The position numbers and the translations under genes are program-made. A stretch of DNA of 64,000 bases, from NCBI RefSeq assembly GCF_050947335.1, contig NC_134988.1, positions 3,968,001 through 4,032,000 on the forward strand, read 5' to 3'. The stretch's first letter is position 1. Each line of letters begins with the position of its first letter. Below the pieces are notes generated by a model. The model had not been told where the DNA came from. It saw nothing but the letters and a program-made list of their open reading frames with translations, and made no database searches. Positions 35,497 to 46,990 of the stretch are shown here, in pieces. Source of the DNA: Megachile rotundata (lineage: Eukaryota > Arthropoda > Insecta > Hymenoptera > Megachilidae).

Positions 35497-36186
35497 TTTT
35501 TTTTTTATTTAGTGGTTTAAAGTCGCATCAACTACCTAGGTTATTAGCGACTGTTGACCAGTTTAGGGGGATAGGGTTATAGTCGGACGTGGATGATCTA
35601 ACATTATTTTTTTACAGTTGGCTGAGGATTCCTACAGTTTTACAGAATTTTAATAATGTGTCTTGGTATGCTGTTGATATGGCTGCTTCAGTGAGGTTGT
35701 TCGTAATGTTTAGTCTTCTTCTGGCGTCGTTATATTTTCTACATTTCAAGATTATAAGTCTGATGGTTATATTTGTATCACATGTATCGCACTTTCTGGG
35801 GGGAACGTTTTCTAGTATGTATGAATGGGTTAATTTGGTATGTTCGGTCCTAATTCGAGTTATTGCCACTTGGTATCTTCTGTTGTGTCTAGGGTTAGTT
35901 TTTAGGTTATAGAATTTGTTGAGCTGTTGATGAACTGCACTGGCTTTGTATTTTTTCCATGTAGAGTTCCATAATTGTTCCAGTAGTGTCGCGACATGCC
36001 TGTTGATGTCCGCAGAGGTGTTTAATATCGGTTGGTTTTCAGTGATTGTAGTCGTTGCGATTTTTGCCTGAAGGTCTGCCATGGTGTTTCCATAGATATC
36101 CATGTGAGAGGGAACCCATGCTATGATTATAGTTTTGTTGTCTTTGATTAGTTTATTAGATACCTTTTCGAAAAGAGATGCGTTCC

Positions 36187-36548
36187 CAATTAAGGTGCTG
36201 GGGTAAGTGCCGAGAGGTTAAACTCAGTCCTCTTACCAAAGGCATCCGTGCCTCCCCACTACGTGGCCAGATCCTCCAGAAACAACGTCCCTATTCGACT
36301 AAGCAATTCAATAACAATCTATCTATCCTTTTCTACAATCTCAGGAACTAACAAAACACACAGCCCTGCGACATCTGATGACCATACGACTCCAAGTCAA
36401 TAGCCATCATCTATCGCCACACTTGGACTCTCATAAACCACCTTTCGCTTAGACCTCACGCAGGCTATCCCTATCATAAATCGTTCGAAGGCAAAATAGC
36501 GCAGGCTAATTGCCCTCAACGACCCTCCAAAATACGTTGGCGCTAACA
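36187..36548. mobile_element. unidentified segment interrupting LINE RNase H
   Basis: LINE coding is clear on both sides (KYNKLVSAN at about 36550-36580; SNKLIKDN at about 36145-36170). The middle has no matching frame and differs in composition, with C-rich plus-strand text. The two edges seem to encode overlapping parts of the same helix, which suggests either a duplication at insertion or a recombination joint. Confidence 0.45.
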
Positions 36549-37429
36549 AGTTTATTGTATTTTTCTTGAATTTCCAAATGCATTTCAGTGGCGTATCTTA
36601 GGTATTGGGTTTTCCGGATGGTGGGAGAGGGAGTCGGCGAAGATAATGACCTTGGACCGGGGAGATCTCTTGATAAGGTTGAGTGCTGATAGGATAGCGT
36701 ATGTTTCGGCTGTATAGATACTATTGTAGGGATGTAGACCATAACTGGATGTTTCCTCCTGGGTGAAAACGGCGGCTCCGGTTTCGTGGTTGTTTTTTGA
36801 TCCGTCAGTGTAGATGTGGGTAAAATCAGGGTAATTACTGCAGAGGGCATTGAATATTTGTTCGAATCTCTCTTTAGATAGGTTTTCTTTTCTATAAATT
36901 TCCAGTGTTGTATCAATTTCAGGTGTTTGTAATGTCCATGGGGGTATTTTGTGCAGTCTAGTCTTTTCCATATTCGGTAGCTTAAATTGGAGTTCTTTCA
37001 GATAATTTTTAACTCTCTGGTAGAGTGGGAAATTTCCAGTTTGATAATGTGATTGGTGTGTGACCTTCGAAAAAATGTTTGAATGGATAATTGGATTTGT
37101 GGATATTAATGCCTTTACAGCGTATTTTAAACTTAATAGTTTTCTTCTATGTTCAAGAGATGTTTCTCCAGCTTCAATTAGTAAACTTCCTATAGGAGTT
37201 GTATGGAAAGCTCCTGTAACTATCCTCAGTCCTGCGTTGTGAATTGTATCAAGTTTTTTAATGATGTTTGTCTTCGCTGAGTTGTATATTACCGATGCAT
37301 AATCTATTTTGGATCGAATAGTAGCTTGGTAGGTTTGTAGAAGGACACCTTTGTCGGCACCCCAGTTGTTATTTGAGATTGCTTTAATTGGTTTCAGTCT
37401 TTGCTTGCAGATGTTTATAAGGTGTTCTA

Positions 37430-38232
37430 CAGGGTGTCCGCGCCAAAGTGTTACACCTTAATATCTCATGAACTATTGATGTCACGAAAAAGTGCTTATA
37501 TGGAAATTGCAGGGTAAAAGAGGTCCTATGTTTTGGCAGAAGCAAAATTTTTTTATTGTTATTAATGTAAAAGATATGATGGTGAAGTTTCGTTTTTTTA
37601 AATGGAACTATAATTTTTTTCTCGATCAGGCGATAGTGCTTTTCAAGACGAATTCATCAAGGTTTTATGTACTTACCCGATTTTTATTAGTTTTCGAGAT
37701 ATAACGCTTAGAAATTTACTGATTTTCAGCAGTGACATCTCGGTTTGACGAGTAAGTCATAAAAACGTTCTTATTGTTCCGGTAAGTGCCGCTGGTTTGA
37801 CTCTGCCTGCCGAAACCGATAGGCGGGGTGTATGGTCAAAATGGTAGGTCCGAAGAGTAAGAAACGTGAAAAGTATTGTCCATTACGGTTTAAGTTTTCC
37901 GTATCGAAGATGATATTAATAGTTTGGAAGGTTGGGACATTTATTTAAATGTTTCAGTAGAAGGTAGGTATAAAAACAATTTAACAATATAACTGACTTA
38001 AAAAATAGAATACACAATGCATGCGTAAATATCCCGTGCGAAATTATGGAAAACGTTGAGAACGAATTTGTAAAACGTATACAAACTTGTATTTCAAATA
38101 GCGGAAAGCACGTGGAATAAATTTTTTGCATATTATTTTTTGTTAAATTGTCTTTATACCTATCTTGTACTGAACCATTTAAATAAATGTCCCAACCTTC
38201 CAAATCACAATTAATATCATCTTCGATACGGA
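37430..38232 (+). mobile_element. CAGGGTGTCC-family segment replacing the RT catalytic core
   Basis: It starts CAGGGTGTCCGCGCC at 37430 after TA (37428-37429). Near the other side, a 90-bp inverted repeat (about 37896-37988 with 38140-38234) brackets a plus-strand frame ending in NVENEFVKRIQTCISNSGKH and a stop at about 38118. That is the usual C-terminal tail of the insect Tc1-like transposase group. There is no right terminus. Roughly 255 bp of LINE coding (the FADD region) are missing, so this is an insertion plus deletion. Confidence 0.6.
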
Positions 38233-38814
38233 ATATTCTTCTGATAACGGGCATTCTGGTGATTTTGCCTACATCGTTGATGGCTAGTAAGTGAGCCCTG
38301 TGGTACACCATTCTCGATTTCTGTTTTTTGGGACAGGGTACCATTATAGCGAACTTGTATGGTTCTGTTATTAATGAAATTTTTAACGAAATGCCACATG
38401 TTGCCAGTAACTCCTATTTTTTTAAGATTGTTTAGAATTTGATGCCTCCAGACCATATCGTAAGCTTTTTCGATATCGAGGCTGACATCGAGTGCGTGTT
38501 GGTTGTTTGCAAAAGCTTCACGGATATGCGTTTCTAAACTAGCTAGATGTGACGTAGCGGAATGACCTGCCCGAAATCCAAATTGATTGTTAGAAATCAA
38601 TTTATTGTGCTCGAGGAACCACTTTAACCGGGCATTTATGATCTTTTCCAGTATTTTACATAGATTGCACGTAAGAGCGATTGGTCTGTAACTGTCGGCT
38701 TTAGTAAGGTCCTTACCGGGTTTTGGTATGGGTATGACAATAGCTTCGCTCCATTTTTTCGGGAACATATTGTTTTTCCATATATTATTATAAATAATGT
38801 AGACATAATGTTAG

Positions 38815-39285
38815 ATTTTTAGGATGTTTTGTAATATTGAAGCTTTGACATAGCAGTAATAAAGTCCAAGGAACCGTTACTTGTCCGGTTTAACATTTGG
38901 TAGGCATATTGAGCCCAGGGTTGGCGTAGTAATATTTCTTTTTTCGGTACATGTAATTTAAAAAGTCGAGGCGATCCTTGGGTTTATTACTGCTACGGTA
39001 ATTTGTAAATCGAGGGACGGATGGGTCACCGGTCAACGATTTTGGGCCGGATGACCGCTGCAGGGGAAAGTGGAAATTTCCAATTTCGTAGAACGTCACA
39101 CTTTCCCCACCCCGTGTTTCCTCCCTTCTTGGAGTCTTGAGGAAATGATAAAATACCGTGTACAAGGGGATGGGAGAGAGTCTTCATTGAGAATTGTGAT
39201 TGGAAACATTAAACCTCCTCCGTGTGTTGTTATTTTAAATTGTGGTCGGCCATTGATTTATTTTTCCCACCTCTTAACCCGGAAT
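38815..39285. mobile_element. unidentified insertion in LINE ORF2
   Basis: The LINE frame stops making sense after NLPEIGIQTLLIIV (about 39290) and resumes at MFPKKWSE (38768). The intervening 470 bp holds GC-richer sequence with a partial palindrome around GGAAAGTGGAAATTTCC and a minus-strand frame (38890-39165) with no known match. I see no clear target duplication. Confidence 0.5.
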
Positions 39286-40794
39286 AGTCTACAATAATAA
39301 GTAATGTTTGAATTCCTATTTCTGGTAAGTTTTTAATTAGCTTGTTGGGAATATTATCGGGGCCTGGACTGGAGTTTTTTACGGTTTTAAGCACTTCTTT
39401 AAATTCTGATAGCGAGATAGGCGTGTTGAGGTATGAACCGTGGGAATTTGTTATTTCCGTAGTTGTTTTCCCCTCTTGAATTGCTTTCATCTGTCTAAAA
39501 TCATCAGAATAATTTTCGGAGCTAGAGTTTTTTGCAAAAGACGATGCTAAGGCATTAGCAATTTCTTGAGGGTCGGATATTATGCTATTGCTATTACAAA
39601 TTAGAATTGGTGTGCGAGATGTTTTCTTATTTCCTCTCATTGCATTTATTTTGTTCCAAATTTCCTTGATATTCGTGTTACTGGTTAAAGTTGAGACATA
39701 ATTGGTCCACCCGTTTATTTTGCTTTCCTTGATGATTTTTCTAGCCGTTGCACGCAGTTTTTTAAATTGGGTTAAATTCTCTTCTGAAAAATGTCTCTTA
39801 AGACGATTAAAGACTCTTTTGGAGTTTCTTAGTGCTTCTTTGCAACGATCATTCCAACAAGGGACGGGATTTCGCTTTTTTGGCGGCAGACTTGTTCCAA
39901 TTGCTTCGTTGGCTGCTTCGATGATGACGTTGGAGAGTATTTCAATAGCAGAATCTATATCATTCATGTTATCAAGAATATTGGATTGCTTTATGAGGAC
40001 AGATATTCGGTCCTTGTAAAGTTCCCAGTTTGCCTTTTTGAAGTTCCATTTTGGCGAGGGCGTGTAAACGTTGTGCGTACTGGGAAGGGTTTTTACTTGA
40101 ATATTGATTGGGAAGTGGTCGCTATCATTTAAATCTTCCATTACTGTCCAGTCAAGATTGTGGGCATAACTGGTGCTACTAAATGTAAGATCTATGGAGC
40201 TAAAAGTGCCGTTAGTGGAATTGAAGTGAGTGTGTTGATTTGTGTTGAGGAGAGTGATATCGTCGTTCTCTAGGATTGTGCCAATTTTACTTCCACGGAG
40301 GTCATTTTTGCTAGAACCCCACAACATGTTGTGGCTATTCAGGTCTCCGAGTATTAAAAACGGTTTCGGTAGTTGTGAGATAAGGTTATTGATCTCGCTT
40401 ATTTGAAAATCATAGCTTCTTGGAAGGTATATGTTACATATGCAAAGTTTAATTGGAGAAACTATTTGAATGGCAACTGCTTCTATATTTGTTTGTAGTT
40501 GGATTTCAGAGGCCACTATTTCATTTCTGATGTAGATAGCTACTCCCCCGCTAGCATGGTTGCAGCTTGTACGATTTTTGGCAAAGCACTTATAGTTTTT
40601 AATTTGACCTACGTTATCATTTTTAAAATTAGTTTCTTGTATGGACAAGGCGAAAGGTTTATGGAGTTTGATCAGTAGTTGTATTCTTTCTAGTCGTGTA
40701 TAGTAGCTATTAACGTTCCATTGTATTATATGCTTCATTGTTGTGTTGTTATTTAGATTCTGTATTAATATAGTACAGGGGCTTGTTGGTTTAT

Positions 40795-42180
40795 TTATGG
40801 AGCGTCGGAGTGAATGTCTGAGGACCAGTTTCTTGGATTATAGGCAGTTGGTTGCTCTAATAGTTTTTTATTTAATCGGTGTATTCTATTTTTGATGCCG
40901 CGATCCTTGATTAGTGGGTGTATGGCCATGAGCATTTTTATTAGACCGAGTATGTCGCCTGTGTAGTCGTGAGCAATTTCGAATAGGTTAAGTTCTTGGT
41001 AGTTGAGGGCATATTTTTTATTTAGGTCTACGATTTCTATTTTTGCTGCTTGAAGCGCTTCTTCCAGTTTTGGTGCCGTTATGAAGGATGGAGTGGGGAG
41101 TATTAATCTTCTCTTACCTGTTGGTTTTTTTGCTGATAATGACTGGTGTAGGTGTTTTAAGACTTGTTTCCTCGGGGTCTCCTGTTTCGGTTGTAATTTC
41201 AGACGAAGTATGTAAGAGCGGTCTTTTTTTGCGAATTGAATTTTCTGTTACTTCGGTTGGTTCAGTTTCCATAACGATTTCCTTGTTCGTCTGTGCTTCC
41301 GTAGATAGGATCGGTGAGTATGGAATGTTTGTTGTCTTAATTGGTTCAGAGTCTAGCGTGTCTTTGTAATTTATTGTTGATTTCGGTGTAGTGACAGGTG
41401 TTTGAGACGTTATGATTCGTTCGTTAGTTGTCAAGGTGCTGTCTGTTATTATATCGTGTTCGCTTGTTTCGATGTTATGGGGACATTGTTTGGCAATATG
41501 TCCGTCCTGCTTACAATGGAAGCAGTTTAATTTGTCAGTAGTTGTGAATATACGGTAGGCTGTGTCTTCAAAATTAATAACGAATGAATCCGGTATCATC
41601 TTGGCATCTTCCGGGTTGACATAGATTTGTCTACGGAAACTCAAGATGTGGGCGTATTCGGGGTCGGTCATTCCAGCTTTTAAGGGCGTTATTCGTGAGC
41701 ATATTCGGATGTTGTTTCTTTTGAGTATGTCTTCAATGGATTTGTTGGGTATGACTGGTGAGACGTTAGAGAAAATAATGCGCTCTGCTGGTGTAATCAT
41801 GGGTCTTATTTTTATTTTGGTGTTATTGATTTCTATCGATTTGTGGTTTTTTGTTAGGGTAGTTACTGTTTTATCAAAGTAGTTTCTTTTTTATCAAAGT
41901 AGATGCAAATTCTATTGTTTGAGATTCTGGAGATGTATTTGATTGTTTTAGGACCTATTAGTTTGCCCACTGCACATGCGTATTCTTTAATAGTGGTACC
42001 GTCAACTGCCGATAGGATTATTGCTTGGTCTTTTGTAGGGAAAGATTCTGACTTGGTGGCGTTAGCATATGAGTTGGTTGATTTACTTGTACTGGCCTGG
42101 TTTTTATCGGTGGATTTGATAGTGGAGGCGCCTGCATTCTCAGCAGCTCCATTTCCTTGGTGGTTTTTGGTAGTTTCCAT
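40795..42180 (-). pseudogene. LINE ORF1: nucleic-acid-binding protein with CCHC knuckle (broken)
   Basis: The start METTKNHQGN lies at 42180. An N-terminal block with YANATKSESFPTKDQAIILS aligns with the ORF1 of the LINE at 61.4 kb. The frame breaks at about 41870-41900, where a 20-bp tandem duplication of TTATCAAAGTAG plus flanking bases shifts it. It resumes at 41800 with the conserved FSNVSPVIPNKSI, LSFRRQIYV and the knuckle CFHCKQDGHIAKQC (C-x2-C-x4-H-x4-C). A second frameshift near 41110 precedes the C-terminal part, ending at a TAA at 40795. ORF1 of such LINEs coats the RNA and chaperones integration. Confidence 0.85.
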
Positions 42181-42342
42181 GATCAGTGTGGTATTAGTCA
42201 CACATAAGTGAGACACAACACTTATAATTTCGCCGCGAGCGACAATGTAATTTCACTTTTCACGGTTGACTTGGAACACGCAATCGGCACTGTAAACACG
42301 TCTAATCACTTAGGCGGTACGACCGCGAATGTTGTTACTATT

Positions 42343-42765
42343 GTAATAATAGATTGTGTGGGTAACGAGCGATTGAGAGCCGTGCGAGCGTTTACGTCAG
42401 GCTCGAGTATCGGTAGCTCGTCAGGTGAAATTTGAATACCATAGAAAATGTCTGCGTACTTGAAAGACTAGTTTACAACTCTGCAACCACATTATCTGTG
42501 TTGAAAAGAATTATAGATATTTGGGAAACTAATGAAGATATGAAGCATATGATCAATGTATGTGGAGCATGTCCCATACAAGCTGTGACCAAAGCAAGGG
42601 GTGGAAATACAAGATATTAACATGTATTAATAATGTTATGTAGTAGTGTATCGCGTTAGTAGCTAATAAATTATATAATTACAATTTGAACAGACCTTTT
42701 AATTTTACGGAAAACGTAAAATATATTGAAAATTTGTAGTAGTCCTAAGTCGATGGCCAAGGACT
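42343..42765 (+). mobile_element. decayed transposon, part 2, right of LINE insertion
   Basis: Continues 35245-35496 after removal of the LINE. Collinear with 9948-10360 at about 90 percent identity by eye (GTAATAATAGATTGTGTGGG, GTGCGAGCGTTTACG, GCTCGTCAGGTGAAATTTGA). Confidence 0.8.
42432..42620 (+). pseudogene. transposon tail frame
   Basis: An open frame of 62 codons with ENVCVLERLVYNSATTLS, RIIDIWE and a C-terminal MINVCGACPIQAVTKARGG. Its counterpart at 10.06-10.21 kb has a frameshift. It is probably the C-terminal end of the element's transposase or a second small protein. I do not recognise the fold. The two cysteines (x2 spacing) might be half a zinc site, but no partner pair is visible. 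Confidence 0.35.
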
Positions 42766-44847
42766 TAAATTCCTAAACCGTAAAATTCATAAATTGTCCA
42801 ATATCTATATTCATAAATTCCTAGATCTCAAATTCCTAAGCCCCCATTTTTCCGACCCTCCATTTCCTTTTACACGAAGTTCAATTAAATGATAATACAA
42901 CATATGTCGATAAATTGTATATAAATTTTGTTAGTGGATCATGGATATTTATGCATTCGTAATATATCAGTTTACAAAATGAACGTCGGATTGTAAAGTA
43001 CGAAAATTTACAATCTACAGGTTACAGGATAAATGCATAATTATCTACAGCATAATTATAGTATTTATAATAACACAATACAATCTGACAAAGGACTATT
43101 TATTAAAAATGAACTGTTAATTGTAAGAATTATTTCTGTTCGATAAAATATTGCTGTCGAAAAATAAAATGAACTAGCTATTTTTTGAAGCAGTACTTTA
43201 TTATAAACTTTCCTTTTTGTACTCAGTTTATCGCGAAATTAAGTAGGTTATTCATCATTGACTTCGTTCTTATATTCTGTATTTTTCTCACAACACGAAT
43301 GTTGTTATTTATTATATTATTTAATATAACACATTAGGAAAGTTGTATCAAGTAAAATTATTTCTTAAAAATATTATTTATTAGTTTTTGCTTATTTTGT
43401 ATTATTTATTATTCATTATTTGACGTTCATTATTTATTGTTCATTATCCGTTATTCATTATCTATTTTTTATTATGTGTTATTCTTTATCTGTCAGTTAT
43501 TATCTGTTATTTATTATCCAGTATTTATTACTGATTATTTGTTGCTATTTATTTATTTACTTATAATTATTATTACTATTTTGTGGTGACAAAAATTCGA
43601 TTCATTTTGCATATACATAAGCTAGTCAGACAGTACCTTAAAACTTACTTAATAACGTTTTAATATCTTTTTCGTCTTTCTTATAATTATTACCGACTTA
43701 TCCAGAAAACGTGCACACATGTAATTGAACAATAATAAAATTTAAAAACAGCATAGCCTCTTTGGTTACTGAATATTAATAATTTAGCAAGAAACGAAAT
43801 TAATTTACCTATAAAGACTCATTATTATTCAGTATTTATATCATATTCATGATTGTTATTTATCATACTAATGTAAAAACAAACGAGTGCATATTAAAAT
43901 TAAAATTGATCAATTCGATTTAAACTCGTATGAACTGTTTAATTATGTATATAACCTACTTAATTCGTTATAAAACTAGGTATTTAAAAGGTAAATGCTT
44001 CTAACTATTAATTTTTAATTCAGTACCCCTTTTTCCGATGTATCTCCGATTGATTTAATGGTTCCTAGTTGGAATGGTTTAAATTAAACATGAGTTACCT
44101 TTTCAATCGTTTCTCTTAAACCAGGGGAACATGGATACCGATGTGAAATCGGATTATCAGCTTCCACTGAATCTGTAATAACGATTTGTAACGGATGTTG
44201 AATAACTTGTTGATATAACATGTGAAATATGGACGTAAATAAATAAAAGTATTGATGTGTGACTTGTAATAAAAAAGAAATGGTCTCGTTTAGATATGAT
44301 ACGTAAAACAAATGTAGAAACAGATCAATATTTTCTGGAACCATTTTTTTGACCATATTAAATTGCCTTCTTTTTAGTTTACAATGTAGTTTTATATTAA
44401 TTTGAATCGAATATTTGGTGAATTAAATTTTACACTTTAATAGTGCTTGGTTAATAGGGAAATATATGAAAGTGTACTTTATATTTGACAATTTGGGAAT
44501 TTAAAAATGTAAAAATGTACGTGTTTCAAACGAAAGAGAAAGATTAGTTTCAAATATTAAAGTTGTAGAAATATTAAAATTTACATTCTTGAAATTTTCA
44601 ATTCTTTATTGGAAAATTTAAAAAAAAATTTTAGAAAATCAGTGGGTAGAAAATTTACAAAATTGAGACCTGTTTGCAAACTTAAAATTCTTTAATTAAT
44701 CCGGAATGTCAGACTGCTAAATTTAGAAATTTAGTAATTTGGATTTTTGAACATTCAGAAATTTGGATATTTAGGACTTTGGATATTTCTGGGAATTCAG
44801 TAATACTGGAATTTGTGAGTTTTGAAATATGTAAATTTGGAAAGGGG
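42766..44847. other. AT-rich non-coding DNA
   Basis: No gene seen. A low-complexity run of ATTATTTATT/TATTCATTAT words fills 43365-43575. A 90-codon minus frame at 44084-44356 has no recognisable motif. Confidence 0.5.
43365..43575. repeat. low-complexity TTATT-word repeat
   Basis: Loosely repeated units such as TTATTTATTATTCATTAT and TTATCTGTTATTTATTAT with a period of 10-13 bases. Confidence 0.7.
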
Positions 44848-45103
44848 ATTCAGAAATTCAGAAATTCAGAAATTCAGAAATTCAGAAATTCAGAAATTCA
44901 GAAATTCAGAAATTCAGAAATTCAGAAATTCAGAAATTCAGAAATTCAGAAATTCAGAAATTCAGAAATTCAGAAACTCAGAAACTCAGAAACTCAGAAA
45001 CTCAGAAACTCAGAAACTCAGAAACTCAGAAACTCAGAAACTCAGAAACTCAGAAACTCAGAAACTCAGAAACTCAGAAATTCAGAAATTCAGAAATTCA
45101 GAA
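44848..45103. repeat. 10-bp minisatellite, about 25 copies, two unit variants in blocks
   Basis: Perfect tandem copies of GAAATTCAGA for about the first 12-13 units, then GAAACTCAGA for about 10-11 units, then GAAATTCAGA again. Because 10 bp is not a multiple of three and the unit has no stop in two frames, long artificial frames run through. They are not genes. The block arrangement points to expansion of a single C/T variant by slippage or unequal exchange. Confidence 0.95.
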
Positions 45104-46049
45104 TCCATTTTTTGCTCGAATATACACCTTAGTGAAAGCTGGTAGAAACGAATAAATGTTGCATTGCCATTAATGAAAATCTAGAAATATACATACATTT
45201 ATTTATCATTACATGTAAGAAGATCTTTGTTTAAATTATTGTATATAGTATATGTGCAATAATGTTCAAATATACACGAATATTTAAAAAAATTTTTAAT
45301 TAAATTTTGTCAGTTCGTTCATTAATCAATAAAACTTACGTGAAAGTAATTTTCCCGATAAGTATATATTTCGTTGCGTTACACATTTCTCTTTAATTAA
45401 AGTCAGGAAATATCATATTTAAAATGATGAATACGCGCTTCATTTATTGTTCTTAGAAGAAATATCCTCAATATAATACTTGTATTTTATAACCGCCGAA
45501 AATAAACGTTTCAATAAAATAAATAAAATAAAATTGAAACTTTTCAGTCTTCAGTAATTTTTGTTCATTTTCTTTACTACTTTCTTCAAATATAATCAGC
45601 GTTGACTGCGTTAATTGCTACTGAGCAGAGATATAAATTAAGAGAGAGTAAAACGAATCACAAATCTTGTCTTTGAAAATAAATTTCAGATGTGCAAGTA
45701 TAAAACGTATACCAGCGTTACAAATCCAGTTGGCTTTCTCATTTGAAAGTCATACTTCGTTTGAATAATCTGGTACACGTGAACTTGTATAAGGGAAGTA
45801 ACTTTCGCGAATGCTTTAAAACATTAAATGACTTACTCTCCTATGCTGTATAAAAAGGAGACCTTAAACGCCATATAAAGTAGAGATTTCGTTACATTCA
45901 ACTTTTTTACAACTAGGAGGTGAAGCTGTAAAATCTTAACACTAAAACTATCCACCACTCATTTGACTAATTCACAATCTTTCTTTTTTAAATTATTTAT
46001 TAAGATACTTTGTCCGAAAATGTTGATGTTCATCGAAGTAAAGAATTAA

Positions 46050-46285
46050 TTTGCATTTTAATTTATGTTACGTCAGTTGCCTATTTATTTTTACTTACTT
46101 ATCTTTTTATTTATTTTTGTACTGTTTTAGTTTAAATAGTAATATAAATATCTCCAGGTATTAGAATTTTATTAAAAAATCTGTATTTTAATTTATTTTA
46201 TGTTAGTTGCTTATTTATATTTGTTTTTGTACTGCTTTAATTTAAATAGTAATATAAGTATTTCCAAGTATTAGAATTTTATATT
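46050..46285. repeat. two-copy tandem duplication, unit about 115-125 bp
   Basis: Both copies contain TTTTAATTTAT, GTYAGTTGC, TATTTTTGTACTG, TTTAAATAGTAATATAARTA and TATTAGAATTTTAT in the same order. Confidence 0.7.
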
Positions 46286-46504
46286 ATACTAGCTTTCGCT
46301 TGCTAGGGGTTATCTACCTCGAGACCCTCCGTTATTTACCTTTCAGTACTTTTGACAACATTTCTGTGAATTTTGACCCATTTTAACAAAGTTTGATTCT
46401 CTGACAAAAGCTGGTATCTGGCACGGTTTGGCCTGTACATTTGTGTACGCGAGTGAGAGGTCGCAAAGGGATTTTATACTATTCTGATTTCATTGTTACA
46501 TATA

Positions 46505-46603
46505 GGGTGGCCAAAAAAGGCCCGGAATTATACTGTACGCGATATTTGAATTTGGCGCTTTAGAGAGGTCACGTGATGTCAAGGGCCTCTGTCATGGCCA
46601 CCC
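46505..46603. mobile_element. 99-bp element with GGGTGGCC inverted ends
   Basis: GGGTGGCCAAAAAAGG at the left and ATGGCCACCC at the right are inverted, and the left flank ends in TA. It may be a mini-MITE of the IS630/Tc1/mariner type. The right flank reads AGTA, so the duplication is not clean. Confidence 0.4.
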
Positions 46604-46693
46604 AGTAGTATTTATTTTCATCATCGGTTCTTTTTGACTTAAACTTCCATCTTATTTGCTTTAACTGATCGTGAAATTTTAAAACATGCTTAA

Positions 46694-46990
46694 TCCTCAT
46701 CCTCTACATTATATTTCTTTTTATATAAAGAGATTCACCCCGTGAATAAATAAATGAATGAAAAGATAAGTAAATAACGATGACAAACAATTTAAAAAGT
46801 CATCTTCTACATTATATTCGTTTTTATAAAGGAGTTTACGCCGTAAATAAATAAATGAAGAAGTGAATAAAACGATAAGTAAATAATGACTACAGAAAAT
46901 AAAAAAAAAGATATTTGTCCCAAGTATAACTATAAGATATAATAATCTTCATCCTCAACATTTCATTTTTATTGTACAAAGGAGTTTACG
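46694..46990. repeat. three degenerate tandem copies, unit about 105-150 bp
   Basis: Each copy starts CATCYTCTACATTATATT (or CAACATTTCATT), followed by AAAGGAGTTTACGCCGTAAA and TAAATAAATGAA. Copies begin near 46694, 46800 and 46950. Confidence 0.65.

Larger units (their letters stand above)
35612..40738 (-). pseudogene. LINE ORF2: endonuclease, reverse transcriptase, RNase H (broken)
   Basis: The start ATG at 40738 opens an endonuclease of about 230 residues with SIQETNF, LILGDLNSHN and SDHFPI motifs (catalytic E, D/N and D/H). RT begins near 38768 with IPIPKPGKD and SYRPIALT, and runs to GVPQGS near 38300. The catalytic FADD box is not present: sequence from about 38232 to 37430 is foreign. 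The thumb resumes at 37428 and continues to the RNase H, with TDGSKN, TAETYA and ADSLS. A segment at about 36187-36548 interrupts RNase H before WVPSHMDIYGN. The tail has a CDTC...C zinc-like end near 35780. A further foreign stretch is at about 38815-39285. Confidence 0.85.
35497..42331 (-). mobile_element. I-like LINE, 6.8 kb, full-length but decayed
   Basis: The plus-strand T-run at 35497 is the poly-A tail, and the 5' end lies at 42331. The exact 11-bp duplication TTGTTACTATT (35486-35496, 42332-42342) brackets it. The unoccupied relative at 9.95 kb carries the site once. It contains ORF1 (CCHC) and ORF2 (endonuclease, RT, RNase H), with three foreign segments inside ORF2 and several frameshifts, so it cannot be active. 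Confidence 0.92.

Noticed and set aside
44848..45103. Possible CRISPR-like array
   Set aside because: Units are contiguous with no spacers, and the setting is a eukaryotic genome. It is a minisatellite.
44779..45145. Two overlapping frames of 107-117 codons with a repeating NSEIQKFR pattern
   Set aside because: They are read-through of a 10-bp tandem array with no stop codon in two frames. There is no start context, no unique sequence and the same pattern in both frames.
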